Source of the DNA: Flavobacteriia bacterium
GTDB lineage: Bacteria; Bacteroidota; Bacteroidia; Flavobacteriales_D; Crocinitomicaceae
DNA length: 64,000 nucleotides
Direction of reading: 5' to 3'
Assembly: GCA_947450325.1 (NCBI GenBank)
Contig: CANFUT010000004.1
Coordinates: forward strand, 1-64,000
In this document: one piece after another, positions 55,817 to 64,000 of the stretch
How the letters are laid out: each line of letters opens with the position of its first letter
How positions within the stretch are numbered: position 1 is the stretch's first letter
Translations under genes and position numbers: made by a program
The notes under the pieces: generated by a model
Told to the model about the DNA's origin: nothing
Database searches by the model: none
What the model saw: the letters and a program-made list of their open reading frames with translations, nothing else

Positions 55817-56404
55817 ATGAAAAGAATTTTCGATTTATTCGTTTCCATCACCATTCTATTAATTTTCCTCCCGGTTGGAATCGTTATTTCGATATTGATT
55901 GTAACAGGCAGCCGCGGCGGTATATTCTATCGCCAACAACGCGTGGGGAAAAATGGCAAGAATTTTTGGTTACTAAAATTTCGAACCATGAAACCAAATT
56001 CCGACAAACTGGGGCAACTGACAGTTGGAATGCGTGATCCGAGAATTACGAAAATTGGCTATTTTTTGCGCAAAACGAAAATGGATGAATTTCCCCAATT
56101 TTTAAATGTGATTCGCGGGGAAATGAGCATTGTTGGACCACGACCTGAAGTGCAAGAATATGTTGATTTATACACTGATGCACAAAGAAGAATATTGAAT
56201 ATCAAACCAGGAATTACCGATTATGCCTCGTTGGAGTTTTTTGAAGAAAATCGAATTTTAGGCGAATCGGAAAATCCCCGCGAAACCTATATTCATGAAA
56301 TCATGCCAGCGAAATTGTTGTTGAATGAGAAATATTTAGCAAATCCAAGTGTGGGACATGACATTCAAATCATGTGGAAGACATTCCTTAAAATGATAAG
56401 TTAA
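55817..56404 (+). CDS. Initiating sugar-phosphate transferase (PglC-like)
   Basis: The 195-residue monotopic enzyme transfers a sugar phosphate to undecaprenyl phosphate, the first membrane step of glycan assembly. It has a short N-terminal membrane hairpin (about 8-30), QRVGKNGKNFWLLKFRTMKP, DPRITKIGYFLRKTKMDEFP with the catalytic Asp-Glu pair, and LNVIRGEMSIVGPRPE. The size matches PglC rather than the long WbaP form. It starts 3 bases after the aminotransferase stop. Confidence 0.92.
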   Translation: MKRIFDLFVSITILLIFLPVGIVISILIVTGSRGGIFYRQQRVGKNGKNFWLLKFRTMKPNSDKLGQLTVGMRDPRITKIGYFLRKTKMDEFPQFLNVIRGEMSIVGPRPEVQEYVDLYTDAQRRILNIKPGITDYASLEFFEENRILGESENPRETYIHEIMPAKLLLNEKYLANPSVGHDIQIMWKTFLKMIS

Positions 56405-56412
56405 TTTTAGTG

Positions 56413-56447
56413 CAAAAAAAAGCCGATTTCAAATAGAAATCGGCTTT
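56413..56447 (-). terminator. Terminator between the glycan cluster and ahcY
   Basis: A 12-bp perfect stem AAAGCCGATTTC/GAAATCGGCTTT (56419-56447) with a 5-base loop. On the minus strand it is followed by T7, so it terminates ahcY; on the plus strand the T-run is weak but the hairpin may still serve the sugar-transferase gene. Confidence 0.88.
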
Positions 56448-56469
56448 AAAATTATGATTTATCCGCTAA

Positions 56470-57783
56470 TTAGTAACGGTAAGCATCTGATTTGTATGGA
56501 CCAGCAACTTTCACTCCAATGTATGAAGCTTGGTCTTCTGTTAATTCATCCAATTCAACACCAATTTTCGCTAAATGCAAACGTGCTACTTTCTCATCCA
56601 AATGTTTTGGAAGTGTGTAAACATTGTTTTCATAATTAGCAGAATTTTGCCACAACTCTAATTGCGCCAAAGTTTGGTTTGTGAATGAATTTGACATTAC
56701 GAATGAAGGGTGACCAGTCGCACAACCTAAGTTTACCAAACGACCTTCAGCCAATAAAATGATGTCTTTTCCATTTACATTGTACATGTCAACCTGTGGT
56801 TTAATTTCAATTTTAGTTGAACCAAAATTTGAATTTAACCAAGCTACGTCAATTTCATTGTCGAAGTGACCAATGTTACAAACGATTGCTTTGTCTTTCA
56901 TGTTTTCGAAATGACGACCAACAACGATGTCTTTATTTCCAGTTGTAGTTACGATGATATCACCTAAACCAACAACTGTATCTAATTTTTTCACTTCAAA
57001 TCCGTCCATTGCAGCTTGTAAAGCACAAATTGGATCGATTTCAGTAACGATAACTCTTGCACCAGCACCTTTCAATGAAGCAGCAGAACCTTTACCAACA
57101 TCACCATATCCACAAACAACAGCAACTTTACCAGCCATCATTGTATCTGTAGCACGACGAATTGAATCTACCAAAGATTCTTTACATCCGTATTTGTTGT
57201 CAAATTTAGATTTGGTAACAGAATCATTGACATTGATTGCAGGCATTACCAAAGTTCCATTTTTCAAACGATCGTACAATCTCAAAACTCCCGTTGTAGT
57301 TTCTTCAGACAATCCTTTGATTCCAGCAGTTAATTCTGGGAAATGATCAAAAACCATGTTTGTCAAATCTCCACCGTCATCCAAAATCATGTTCAAAGGC
57401 TCACCGCCTTCGAAAGCGAAAATTGTTTGTTCGATACACCAGTTGAATTCTTCTTCGTTCATACCTTTCCAAGCAAAAACTGGAATTCCTGCAGCAGCAA
57501 TTGCAGCAGCAGCATGATCTTGAGTTGAGAAAATGTTACAAGAAGACCAGCTAACTTGTGCACCTAAATCAACTAAAGTTTCAATCAAAACAGCAGTTTG
57601 AATGGTCATGTGTAAACAACCTGCAATTCTAGCTCCAGCCAATGGCTTACTAGCGGCATATTCTTCACGCAATGACATCAAACCTGGCATTTCTGCCTCA
57701 GCCAACATAATTTCTTTTCTTCCCCACGCAGCAAGGCTGATATCAGCTACTTTGTATGCTACTTTTTCTTGTGTGTTATTCAT
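56470..57783 (-). CDS. ahcY: S-adenosylhomocysteine hydrolase
   Basis: AhcY (437 residues) splits S-adenosylhomocysteine to homocysteine and adenosine, relieving inhibition of methyltransferases. It shows [48 protein letters not shown] (with substrate Lys and Asp), NAD-binding [15 protein letters not shown] and the C-terminal KSDAYRY that reaches into the partner's NAD site. Length is normal. No SAH riboswitch was recognised in the 152-base spacer upstream; a -7 box is present. Confidence 0.97.
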   Translation of the reverse strand: MNNTQEKVAYKVADISLAAWGRKEIMLAEAEMPGLMSLREEYAASKPLAGARIAGCLHMTIQTAVLIETLVDLGAQVSWSSCNIFSTQDHAAAAIAAAGIPVFAWKGMNEEEFNWCIEQTIFAFEGGEPLNMILDDGGDLTNMVFDHFPELTAGIKGLSEETTTGVLRLYDRLKNGTLVMPAINVNDSVTKSKFDNKYGCKESLVDSIRRATDTMMAGKVAVVCGYGDVGKGSAASLKGAGARVIVTEIDPICALQAAMDGFEVKKLDTVVGLGDIIVTTTGNKDIVVGRHFENMKDKAIVCNIGHFDNEIDVAWLNSNFGSTKIEIKPQVDMYNVNGKDIILLAEGRLVNLGCATGHPSFVMSNSFTNQTLAQLELWQNSANYENNVYTLPKHLDEKVARLHLAKIGVELDELTEDQASYIGVKVAGPYKSDAYRY

Positions 57784-57814
57784 ATATTTATTTAAATTCT
57801 AGTTTTTTAGAATG

Positions 57815-57822
57815 CAAAGTTA
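57815..57822 (-). promoter_or_regulatory. -7 box for ahcY
   Basis: On the minus strand TAACTTTG matches TAnnTTTG, 31 bases before the ATG at 57783. No TTG at the usual -33 distance. Confidence 0.55.
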
Positions 57823-57935
57823 CAAAACTACTTTCTGAATAAAAAATTCAATTTTTAGATTTGTAATTTACATGCTTGTCAAAGTTGATAACAAGTTGTA
57901 TTTAAAAATGTTTTTTCACTTCAAAAAAATCATCT

Positions 57936-59174
57936 TTATTCATTAACAATACCGCTTTTTGGTTTGTTTGAAAAAGGCTTTCTTTTCTTTTTGAAGTTCT
58001 TTTTCTTTTTGAAACCTTCTGATTTAGTGGTAAATGCAGGACCTTCTCCTAATTCTTCCGGCAAAGTTAATTTAGGAATTTCAGCTTCAATTAATTTTTC
58101 GATGCGTACAAGTTTCGGCATGTCTTTCTCATTCACTAAAGTGTATGCTTCACCTTTGGTATTTGCTCTTGCCGTTCTTCCGATTCTGTGAACATAATCT
58201 TCAGCATCTCGCGGACAATCGTAGTTAATCACCATGTTGATTTCCTTGATGTCAATTCCGCGACTCATTACGTCCGTTGCAACTAAAATTCGGGTACGTT
58301 TAGACCTAAATCCGCGCAAAACTTCTTCTCTTTGGTCTTGGTCCAAATTGGATGAAACGCCTTGGGATTTGAAACCATTTCTTCGCAATGCAGAAACAAT
58401 TTCACTCACTTTCGATTTGGAAGAAGTGAATATAATGATACTTGTATAATCTGGTCTTGAAAGCAAAATGTGCTTCAATAAATCATTCTTTTGATTGTCG
58501 AAAGCCAAATAAACATTTTGTGAAACGCCTGCTGCCGGTTTAGAAATCGATAATGTGATTTGCTCAGGCTCTTTCAATATTTTTTCAGCTAAATTCCTGA
58601 TTTTTGGTGGCATCGTTGCGCTGAAAAGCAAAGTTTGTCTGTTCTTTGGAAGATATGAAATGATTTTTTCTAAATCGTCCGTAAATCCCATATCTAACAT
58701 CTTGTCAGCTTCATCCAAAACCAAATGTTTCACTTTGGAGAAATCGACATAACCCATTTGTAAATGCGAAAGTAATTTTCCAGGAGTGGCAACAATGATA
58801 TCCGTTCCGTCTTTCAATGCAGCTTTTTGGTCGTCCCAATCTTTTCCGCCGCCGCCGCCATAAATTGCTTTCGATCCAACGGAAACGAAATAAGATAAAC
58901 CTTGAATTTCTTGTTCGATTTGTATCGCCAATTCTCTTGTTGGAACAACGACCAAAGTATCAATCGAAGTTTCTGGTTTACCAGTCAATTTATGTAAAAT
59001 CGGTAAAATAAAAGCCGCAGTTTTACCAGTACCAGTTTGTGCACAGGCAATTAAATCGCGATTTTCTAAAATTTTTGGGATTGCTTGTTCTTGAATAGGA
59101 GTTGCATTTTCAAATCCCATGTGTTCTAATGCCTCTAACAAATTTTCGTTGAGGTTTAATTCTTTAAATGTCAT
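57936..59174 (-). CDS. rhlE: DEAD-box RNA helicase (RhlE-like)
   Basis: The 412-residue helicase has the Q motif (FENATPIQEQAI), Walker A AQTGTGKT, PTRELA, the DEAD box VLDEADKML, SAT (FSATMPP), and motifs V and VI (ATDVMSRGIDI, HRIGRTAR). A Lys-rich C-terminal tail (FKKKKNFKKKRKPFSNKPKS) probably binds RNA. RhlE-type enzymes act in ribosome assembly and RNA decay at low temperature. The exact subtype is inferred. Confidence 0.9.
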   Translation of the reverse strand: MTFKELNLNENLLEALEHMGFENATPIQEQAIPKILENRDLIACAQTGTGKTAAFILPILHKLTGKPETSIDTLVVVPTRELAIQIEQEIQGLSYFVSVGSKAIYGGGGGKDWDDQKAALKDGTDIIVATPGKLLSHLQMGYVDFSKVKHLVLDEADKMLDMGFTDDLEKIISYLPKNRQTLLFSATMPPKIRNLAEKILKEPEQITLSISKPAAGVSQNVYLAFDNQKNDLLKHILLSRPDYTSIIIFTSSKSKVSEIVSALRRNGFKSQGVSSNLDQDQREEVLRGFRSKRTRILVATDVMSRGIDIKEINMVINYDCPRDAEDYVHRIGRTARANTKGEAYTLVNEKDMPKLVRIEKLIEAEIPKLTLPEELGEGPAFTTKSEGFKKKKNFKKKRKPFSNKPKSGIVNE

Positions 59175-59223
59175 AATTGGCTGTTAAATTACAACAATTC
59201 TCTGTGATATTCAAATTTTGGTG

Positions 59224-59253
59224 TTGTTACTATTCTATAATTGACTATTTTTG
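59224..59253 (+). promoter_or_regulatory. Promoter of the small secreted protein gene
   Basis: A -33 TTG (59224-59226), a 19-base spacer and TATTTTTG (59246-59253), 21 bases before the ATG at 59275. A full consensus match. Confidence 0.85.
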
Positions 59254-59274
59254 AATGTAGTTAAATAACTTCCT

Positions 59275-59607
59275 ATGAAAAATATTAAAAGATTAGCGCT
59301 TGTTTCATTTATAGTTTCAGGTTTCTTTTTTGGTTTGACTTCTTTTTCAAATCTTTCTAAAAACAATGAAATCGTTTTGAAAAAAGGAAATATCGAGTTT
59401 AAAATCGTTAACGACAATGGCAATGATTTTAAATATTGCGCCAATGGTGGACACAATACTATTAGTAAAGGCACAACAAAATCAATGAGTTTTCCTGCTG
59501 GAACTGAGATTAAATATGTTGACGGTTCAAACTGCGGTCATACTTGGTTTAAAGTGACAAGCGAAATGAATGGAAAAACTTTCAAGATTTCTCAAATGGC
59601 GAGATAG
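59275..59607 (+). CDS. Small secreted protein, unknown function
   Basis: The 110-residue protein has an N-terminal hydrophobic segment (KRLALVSFIVSGFFFGLTSF), probably a signal peptide. A beta-rich mature domain follows with two Cys and several His (FKYCANGGHNTISKG, VDGSNCGHTWFKVT). The two Cys may form a disulfide, and the paired CxxxGH/CGH pattern could bind a metal. It is a single-gene unit with its own strong promoter and terminator. No family recognised. Confidence 0.7.
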   Translation: MKNIKRLALVSFIVSGFFFGLTSFSNLSKNNEIVLKKGNIEFKIVNDNGNDFKYCANGGHNTISKGTTKSMSFPAGTEIKYVDGSNCGHTWFKVTSEMNGKTFKISQMAR

Positions 59608-59628
59608 TCATTCCGAAATTTAATTTTG

Positions 59629-59660
59629 AAACCTGCGTTCGACGGATAGCAGGTTTTTTT
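59629..59660 (+). terminator. Terminator after the small secreted protein gene
   Basis: An 8-bp stem AAACCTGC/GCAGGTTT (59629-59636, 59649-59656) around a 12-base loop, continued by T to 59660. Confidence 0.88.
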
Positions 59661-59713
59661 ATGACTAAAATTACTGTTTAGATGAATTTCAAAATGCATC
59701 AAACAGAAATACT

Positions 59714-59721
59714 TATCTTTG
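59714..59721 (+). promoter_or_regulatory. -7 box for rlmB
   Basis: TATCTTTG is followed by CATC and the ATG at 59726, identical over 15 bases to the mtnC arrangement. The message should be leaderless. No TTG at -33. Confidence 0.6.
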
Positions 59722-59725
59722 CATC

Positions 59726-60526
59726 ATGGAATACAAAAAGAATCCCGGTTTTGGAAGAAAAGACTTCAAACCAAATCCACGCGAAAAAGAAAACAACGAC
59801 ATCATTTTTGGTGTGCGCGCAGTTATTGAAGCCATTCGTGCTGGAAGGGAAATCAATAAATTAATGATTCAAAAAGGAATGTCGAAAGACTTGTTTTTTG
59901 AATTGAAAGCAGAAACAGCTGATAAAAATTATTTCATTCAGTTTGTTCCTGTTGAAAGATTAGATAAAATTACCGATCAAAATCACCAAGGTGTTATCGC
60001 TTACATTGCACCTTTGGCTTACCATAATTTGAATGAAATGGTTGACAAAGCGATGGAAAATGGTGAAAAACCATGTTTCTTGTTTTTGGACCGTTTAACT
60101 GATGTTAGAAATTTTGGAGGAATTGCTCGTACAGCAGAATGTCAAGGTGTTACGGCAATCGTGATTCCTTCTCGTGGATCTGTGCAGGTTACTGCCGATG
60201 CAATCAAAACTTCTGCCGGTGCTTTGAACCGAATTCCTGTTTGTAAAACAGATAATTTGAAAGAAAGCTTGTTCTATTTGCAACAAAGTGGAATCAGAAT
60301 CGTGGCTTGTACGGAAAAAACTGCTGTTCCTTTGTATGAAGTGAATTTGCGTGGTGGTGTGGCAATCATTATGGGTTCTGAGGAAGATGGAATCACCAAC
60401 GACATTTTGAATATGTGCGATATAAAAGCAAAAATTCCAATGAAAGGAACAATTTCTTCTTTGAATGTTGGAGTGGCAACTGGAATGATTTTGTACGAGC
60501 GCACAAGACAAGAATTGTATGGATAG
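59726..60526 (+). CDS. rlmB: RlmB-like 23S rRNA 2'-O-methyltransferase (SPOUT)
   Basis: The 266-residue protein has an RlmB/TrmH N-terminal substrate-binding domain (IIFGVRAVIEAIRAGREINK) and the SPOUT knotted catalytic domain. Motifs are LTDVRNFGGIARTAECQG, GSEEDGITNDI and SLNVGVATGMILYERTRQ. RlmB methylates G2251 of 23S rRNA in E. coli; other TrmH-family substrates are possible. The leader of about 25 basic residues is common in Bacteroidetes. Its stop overlaps the next ATG by 8 bases. Confidence 0.88.
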   Translation: MEYKKNPGFGRKDFKPNPREKENNDIIFGVRAVIEAIRAGREINKLMIQKGMSKDLFFELKAETADKNYFIQFVPVERLDKITDQNHQGVIAYIAPLAYHNLNEMVDKAMENGEKPCFLFLDRLTDVRNFGGIARTAECQGVTAIVIPSRGSVQVTADAIKTSAGALNRIPVCKTDNLKESLFYLQQSGIRIVACTEKTAVPLYEVNLRGGVAIIMGSEEDGITNDILNMCDIKAKIPMKGTISSLNVGVATGMILYERTRQELYG

Positions 60527-62372
60527 AAACGAAAATCAGTCTTTTTGGAAACAACACGGAATGTTTATTTCTTTGTTGGTCATTGGATTGATTTTTAGAT
60601 TTTCTTTCATGTATCACCAAGGTTTGTCGAACGATGAACTGAGCGGGTGGGTAAGAACTCAATTTTCAGATTGGAATTCATTTTGGCATTTTGGCGTGAA
60701 AGTCGGCGATATGCATCCTGTTTTTTATCAAGCTTTTTTGTGGGTTTGGGTCCGAATTTTTGGTGACTCTGAATGGGCATTACGCGGCACAAGCATTTTC
60801 TTTTATTTGCTCAATTCTTGGATGATTTATCAAATTTGCAGGCGATTTTTCTCCAAGCAAATTGGTTTGGCAGTGGTCGCTTTGTATGTTGGTTTGACTT
60901 TCACAATCATTCATACCGTTTTTGCTAGGCCTTACAATTCAGGCACTTTTTTCTTGTTGTTCGCCGTTTGGTCAATTTTTGAAATCGAACGCAGGGAAAA
61001 AGCATTTTCGTTTTGGTTTGTTGGATTGAGCATCGGATTCTTGGGAGCAATGTTGTCTCATTATTACGCTTTTATCACAGCTTCTGTCGTAGGTTTTTGC
61101 GCGCTGTTTTACGTTTCAAAGCCGAATATCAAAGTGATTTTGATTTGCGGAATTGTCAGTATTTTAGCCTTTTTACCGCATTGGCCGATTACCGCATATC
61201 AGCTAAATCAAGGTGGATTGCGTTGGCTTTCTCCTCCAAAATGGAATTGGCTTTTTGATTTTGGCTACCAATTTTTCAATTTTTCGTGGATTTTATTCGC
61301 TTTTTTTGTTGGAATCATCGTGTATTCTTTTGTCAAAGCGGAACATTTCAAAACCAAGCAAGAACGATTTGTAATCCGGGTTTTTCTGTTGACTTATGTT
61401 CTTGGGCATCTTATTTCAGTGTTTTACACACCAGTATTGCGCGAATTGGTGATGCTCTACACTTTGCCGTTTCTGTTCATGTATTTATTCCGCGGATTTC
61501 ATTTTTATTCGGGAAAAGCATACAATTCAGCACTTTTGATTTTTCCAATTTTGATTGGATTGCAAAGTATTTTCGTTTCAAAATTATTGGAACCGAGAAA
61601 TTTTGGTGTTTTCCGTGAAATTGGTCAATCGGTGAATCAAGCAGACCAAAAGTTGGGAAGAGAAAAAATGGATTTTGCTTCGAATTTTAATAGCATTACG
61701 TACTTGAACTATTATTGCAATATTCCGATAAAGGAACCGATTATCGATTGGACAAATCCCGAAGTAGTTTATCAATTGGCGGAACGAGCGAGAACTTCTT
61801 CGAAAAATTATTTTGTTTACAATTGGAGCAACAATTTCCATTTGCCGATGTATTACGAGGTTTTGCGCAATCATTTCCCTTATGTCTATGAACATCAGGT
61901 TTTCTTCAACAGTGCAACAACGATTTTAAGTAAAAAGAAAACGGTTTCTAAATCGATGCAAAAATTGAAATTGAAAGCGAAATTTGAAAATACTTTTCGC
62001 TCGGTTGTTGTTTCAAATGAAGAATTTATTGGAGCGATTATCATTCCCGTAAAAACGTTAAAAGATTACCCAAATGCCGAGTATTTTACTGTCGAAGCAA
62101 AAGGAAAACTTCCCAATGGAAGTCCGTTGTTTTTAGTAGCGACTTTAGAGCGCGATGGGAAAATGTTGATGGCTGGAGAAAATGCGGTTTTGTATGCTGC
62201 ATACGACCAAGTACGGTTGTTGGACACAGCTACAAATGTGAAGTTCTTCAATGCTTTTTCCTTGCCAGAAAATGTGTTGGATTCTGACGTAATTCACATT
62301 TACTTTTGGAATACGAATAAGGAAAAGGTTGAAATCTCAAAACCTGAAGTGTTTCAAGTAAAGATAGATTAA
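60519..62372 (+). CDS. GT39-like membrane glycosyltransferase
   Basis: The 617-residue protein has about ten membrane helices in its first 350 residues and a soluble C-terminal domain. The first loop has SNDELSGWVRTQ, an Asp/Glu arrangement as in PMT/ArnT GT-C enzymes, then GDMHPVFYQAFLWVW and FARPYNSGTFFLLFA. It would use a polyprenyl-phosphate sugar in the periplasm. It overlaps rlmB by 8 bases and ends 1 base from the convergent yjjG-like gene. Substrate unknown. Confidence 0.8.
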   Translation: MDRNENQSFWKQHGMFISLLVIGLIFRFSFMYHQGLSNDELSGWVRTQFSDWNSFWHFGVKVGDMHPVFYQAFLWVWVRIFGDSEWALRGTSIFFYLLNSWMIYQICRRFFSKQIGLAVVALYVGLTFTIIHTVFARPYNSGTFFLLFAVWSIFEIERREKAFSFWFVGLSIGFLGAMLSHYYAFITASVVGFCALFYVSKPNIKVILICGIVSILAFLPHWPITAYQLNQGGLRWLSPPKWNWLFDFGYQFFNFSWILFAFFVGIIVYSFVKAEHFKTKQERFVIRVFLLTYVLGHLISVFYTPVLRELVMLYTLPFLFMYLFRGFHFYSGKAYNSALLIFPILIGLQSIFVSKLLEPRNFGVFREIGQSVNQADQKLGREKMDFASNFNSITYLNYYCNIPIKEPIIDWTNPEVVYQLAERARTSSKNYFVYNWSNNFHLPMYYEVLRNHFPYVYEHQVFFNSATTILSKKKTVSKSMQKLKLKAKFENTFRSVVVSNEEFIGAIIIPVKTLKDYPNAEYFTVEAKGKLPNGSPLFLVATLERDGKMLMAGENAVLYAAYDQVRLLDTATNVKFFNAFSLPENVLDSDVIHIYFWNTNKEKVEISKPEVFQVKID

Positions 62373-62373
62373 T

Positions 62374-63084
62374 CTACCTTCCAATCATCGTCAGCAATAG
62401 CGGAAGCTCATTTAAATTTTCAATCTTTGGTTCGCCTTTTGTTTTTGAATATTGATTCTCAGGATCGAATAAAATCGCTTGCATACCAACTTGCATTGCG
62501 CCGAAAATATCCACTTCGCGATCATCTCCTATCATGAAACTTTCGTTGGCATTGGTTTGCGCTTTTTGCATGGCATATTGGAAAACACGCGGATCTGGTT
62601 TGTTGAAACCAACTGCTTCTGAACAAACAATCACATCGAAAAACGGCGCCAATTTAGAATGTTCTAGCTTGATATATTGCACTTCTTCAAATCCGTTGGT
62701 GATGATGTGCATGTTGTATTTCATGCGCTGCAATTCTTCCAATGTTTCTAAAGTATCTGGAAATAAATTGGTTTGTTTGGGGGAAATTTCTATGTAACCG
62801 TTACTCAACGTGGTTGCGAGCTCAGCATCATGAATTTCGTGGTATTTCAATGTTTCTATAAACCGCGCATCGCGCAATTCTTCTTTTTTCAGTTTTCCTT
62901 TGCCATACAATTTCCAAAGTTCTGCATTGATGCGCGTGTAGGTATGGTGAAAGTGATTGAAATGTTCAATTTTATCATCCAATTTCAAGTCCTTGAATAA
63001 AATTTGAAGTGCTTTTTTGGAGTTTTTTTCGAAATCCCAAAGCGTTCGATCGAGATCAAAAAAAAGGTGTTTTTTAGCAGACAT
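62374..63084 (-). CDS. YjjG-family HAD nucleotidase
   Basis: The 236-residue HAD hydrolase has motif I FFDLDRTLWDFEKNS, motif II ITNGFEE, motif III Lys in GFNKPDPRVF and motif IV GDDREVDIFGA. It matches YjjG-type 5'-nucleotidases, which remove non-canonical pyrimidine nucleotides. Its neighbour upp works on uracil, so a pyrimidine link is plausible but inferred. It begins 6 bases after the upstream gene's stop. Confidence 0.88.
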   Translation of the reverse strand: MSAKKHLFFDLDRTLWDFEKNSKKALQILFKDLKLDDKIEHFNHFHHTYTRINAELWKLYGKGKLKKEELRDARFIETLKYHEIHDAELATTLSNGYIEISPKQTNLFPDTLETLEELQRMKYNMHIITNGFEEVQYIKLEHSKLAPFFDVIVCSEAVGFNKPDPRVFQYAMQKAQTNANESFMIGDDREVDIFGAMQVGMQAILFDPENQYSKTKGEPKIENLNELPLLLTMIGR

Positions 63085-63090
63085 GAAAAT

Positions 63091-63570
63091 TTAGAAAAGT
63101 GATTTAGCGAAATAAGCCAAACTGGTTGTGATCAAACCGGTTGTGCAAATGCCAAGTAAAATCAATGGGAAAGTCTTTTTCTCTTTGCCGTAAAATTTAG
63201 CAGTTACAATCGAACCTAGAGGCACAGAAAGAATAAACGGTGCAAACATCGAAATGCCGTAAATGCCAAATCTACGTTTCAAAACGACAATCAATTTATT
63301 GAATCGGGTGAATTTCTTTTTGTATTTCAATTCGATTCCTGCTTCAATGGCTTTTCTGATTTTTTCTTTTCTCAATTGGTGTGCGCGTTTTAAGAAAAAT
63401 TCGCTGGAGAAATAGAAGATAAATGCTGCTAGAAATGCACCAGCAACGCAAGATAAATAAGTTTCAAAGAAGCTTAGTTTCAAATTCGGACCCACGAAAG
63501 GAGCGAACATGAATTTAATCATGGAAAAACTGAAAAGCGAAAAATAGAGGTGCCACTGCATAATTAACAT
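63091..63570 (-). CDS. Small membrane protein (COG2426-like)
   Basis: The 159-residue protein has about four membrane helices and a basic cytoplasmic segment (KRAHQLRKEKIRKAIEAGIE, KKKFTRFNKLIVVLKRRFGI). It has PFILSVPLGSIVTAKFYGKE near the C-terminus. It looks like the small multidrug-export-like COG2426 family, whose function is unproven. The start may be ATG 63570, overlapping upp by 7 bases, or ATG 63561. Confidence 0.65.
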   Translation of the reverse strand: MLIMQWHLYFSLFSFSMIKFMFAPFVGPNLKLSFFETYLSCVAGAFLAAFIFYFSSEFFLKRAHQLRKEKIRKAIEAGIELKYKKKFTRFNKLIVVLKRRFGIYGISMFAPFILSVPLGSIVTAKFYGKEKKTFPLILLGICTTGLITTSLAYFAKSLF

Positions 63571-64000
63571 TTTACACCGTAAGCCAAATCACCTGCATCG
63601 CCCAAGCCTGGGACAATGTATGATTGAGCGGTTAATTCTGTATCAATTGCGCCCACATAAATGTGAACTGTTTCTGGCAAATGTTTGCGAATGTAATCCA
63701 ACGCTTCAGGCGCCGCAATAGCAGAAACGATATAGACATGCGCAGGTTTACCTTGTTTGAGCAAAGCTTTGTAAACCATGACCATCGAACTTCCTGTGGC
63801 CAACATTGGATCAGAAATAACGACCGTTTTGTTGTCAATCAATGGAGAAGCCATGTATTCCACATGAATTTCGAAATCTTCCGCAGTAGAATGTTTTCTG
63901 TATGCCGATACAAAAGCGCTTTCCGCCTTGTCGAAATAATTCAATAAACCTTGGTGCATCGGCAAGCCAGCTCTTAAAATGGTCGCCAAAACGGGTTGAG
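63564..64000 (-). CDS. upp: Uracil phosphoribosyltransferase, partial
   Basis: This C-terminal fragment of about 145 residues runs off the window; the frame continues upstream (QPVLATILRAGLPMHQG). UPRT makes UMP from uracil and PRPP. Visible motifs are VVISDPMLATGSSM, the PRPP loop, and YIVPGLGDAGDLAYG near the C-terminus, which contacts uracil. The stop at 63564 overlaps the membrane protein gene. Confidence 0.93.
   Translation of the reverse strand, partial: QPVLATILRAGLPMHQGLLNYFDKAESAFVSAYRKHSTAEDFEIHVEYMASPLIDNKTVVISDPMLATGSSMVMVYKALLKQGKPAHVYIVSAIAAPEALDYIRKHLPETVHIYVGAIDTELTAQSYIVPGLGDAGDLAYGVKC

Noticed and set aside
57784-57935. SAH riboswitch ahead of ahcY
   Set aside because: The spacer is AT-rich with a -7 box and no GC-rich aptamer-like structure.
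1-64000. CRISPR array or defence island
   Set aside because: No regularly spaced repeats and no cas, restriction, toxin-antitoxin or known anti-phage gene were seen on either strand.

Overview
The window is a low-GC chromosomal segment from a member of the Bacteroidota, most likely Flavobacteriales and possibly a Crocinitomicaceae/Fluviicola-like lineage (the family-level placement is inference). Support comes from Bacteroidetes-type promoters (-7 TAnnTTTG, several with a -33 TTG exactly 19 nt upstream), an ISAon1-type transposase tail, DUF5686, DUF2851 and DUF3467 proteins, BBP2-type barrels, and the tRNA-tuf-trpT-secE-nusG-rplKAJL-rpoBC order.

Layout. 1-460: the tail of an insertion sequence that has cut off a recombinase remnant, next to tRNA-Phe. 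0.5-8.4 kb: coaX, an outer-membrane protein and lptC, a small membrane protein, a DUF5686 protein, a lipoprotein and a secreted coiled-coil protein. 8.4-17.9 kb: minus-strand mtnC and a dihydrouridine synthase, a DUF2851 gene with a PspC-like gene, a truncated SDR gene, a BBP2-type porin, three tandem secreted paralogues of unknown function, and an HTH protein. 18-27.5 kb: a secreted CsgG/LpoB-like plus barrel protein, a 1253-residue six-PAS SpoIIE phosphatase sensor, two APC amino-acid transporters and a helix-hairpin-helix protein. 27.6-30.9 kb: apt, an acyl-CoA dehydrogenase, rpsU, xerC and hpf. 31.0-44.4 kb: the translation/transcription block, with tRNA-Thr, Tyr, Gly and Thr, tuf, tRNA-Trp, secE, nusG, L11, L1, L10, L7/L12, rpoB, rpoC and DUF3467. 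44.6-46.9 kb: a ZapB-like coiled coil, zapA and rny. 47.0-56.4 kb: a tightly packed surface-glycan cluster (flippase, acyltransferase, four glycosyltransferases, O-antigen ligase/polymerase, sugar aminotransferase, initiating sugar-phosphate transferase). 56.4-64.0 kb: ahcY, rhlE, a small secreted protein, rlmB, a GT39 membrane glycosyltransferase, a yjjG-like nucleotidase, a small membrane protein and the 3' part of upp.

How parts work together. The 31-44 kb block supplies tRNAs, elongation factor, Sec translocon subunit, stalk proteins and RNA polymerase core from one direction of transcription, and several strong hairpins at gene boundaries suggest internal attenuation or processing. The glycan cluster holds most steps for building a lipid-linked oligosaccharide (initiation, extension, flipping, polymerisation or ligation) but lacks visible nucleotide-sugar synthesis apart from one aminotransferase.

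No CRISPR array, defence island, prophage or obvious new multi-gene machine was found. The best candidates for undescribed biology are the triplicated KPVIYxY...WGG secreted proteins at 13.7-16.7 kb, the ZapB-like partner of ZapA, the hybrid-looking tRNA-Thr(GGT), and the recurrent pattern of terminator hairpins abutting or containing the start of the next gene.
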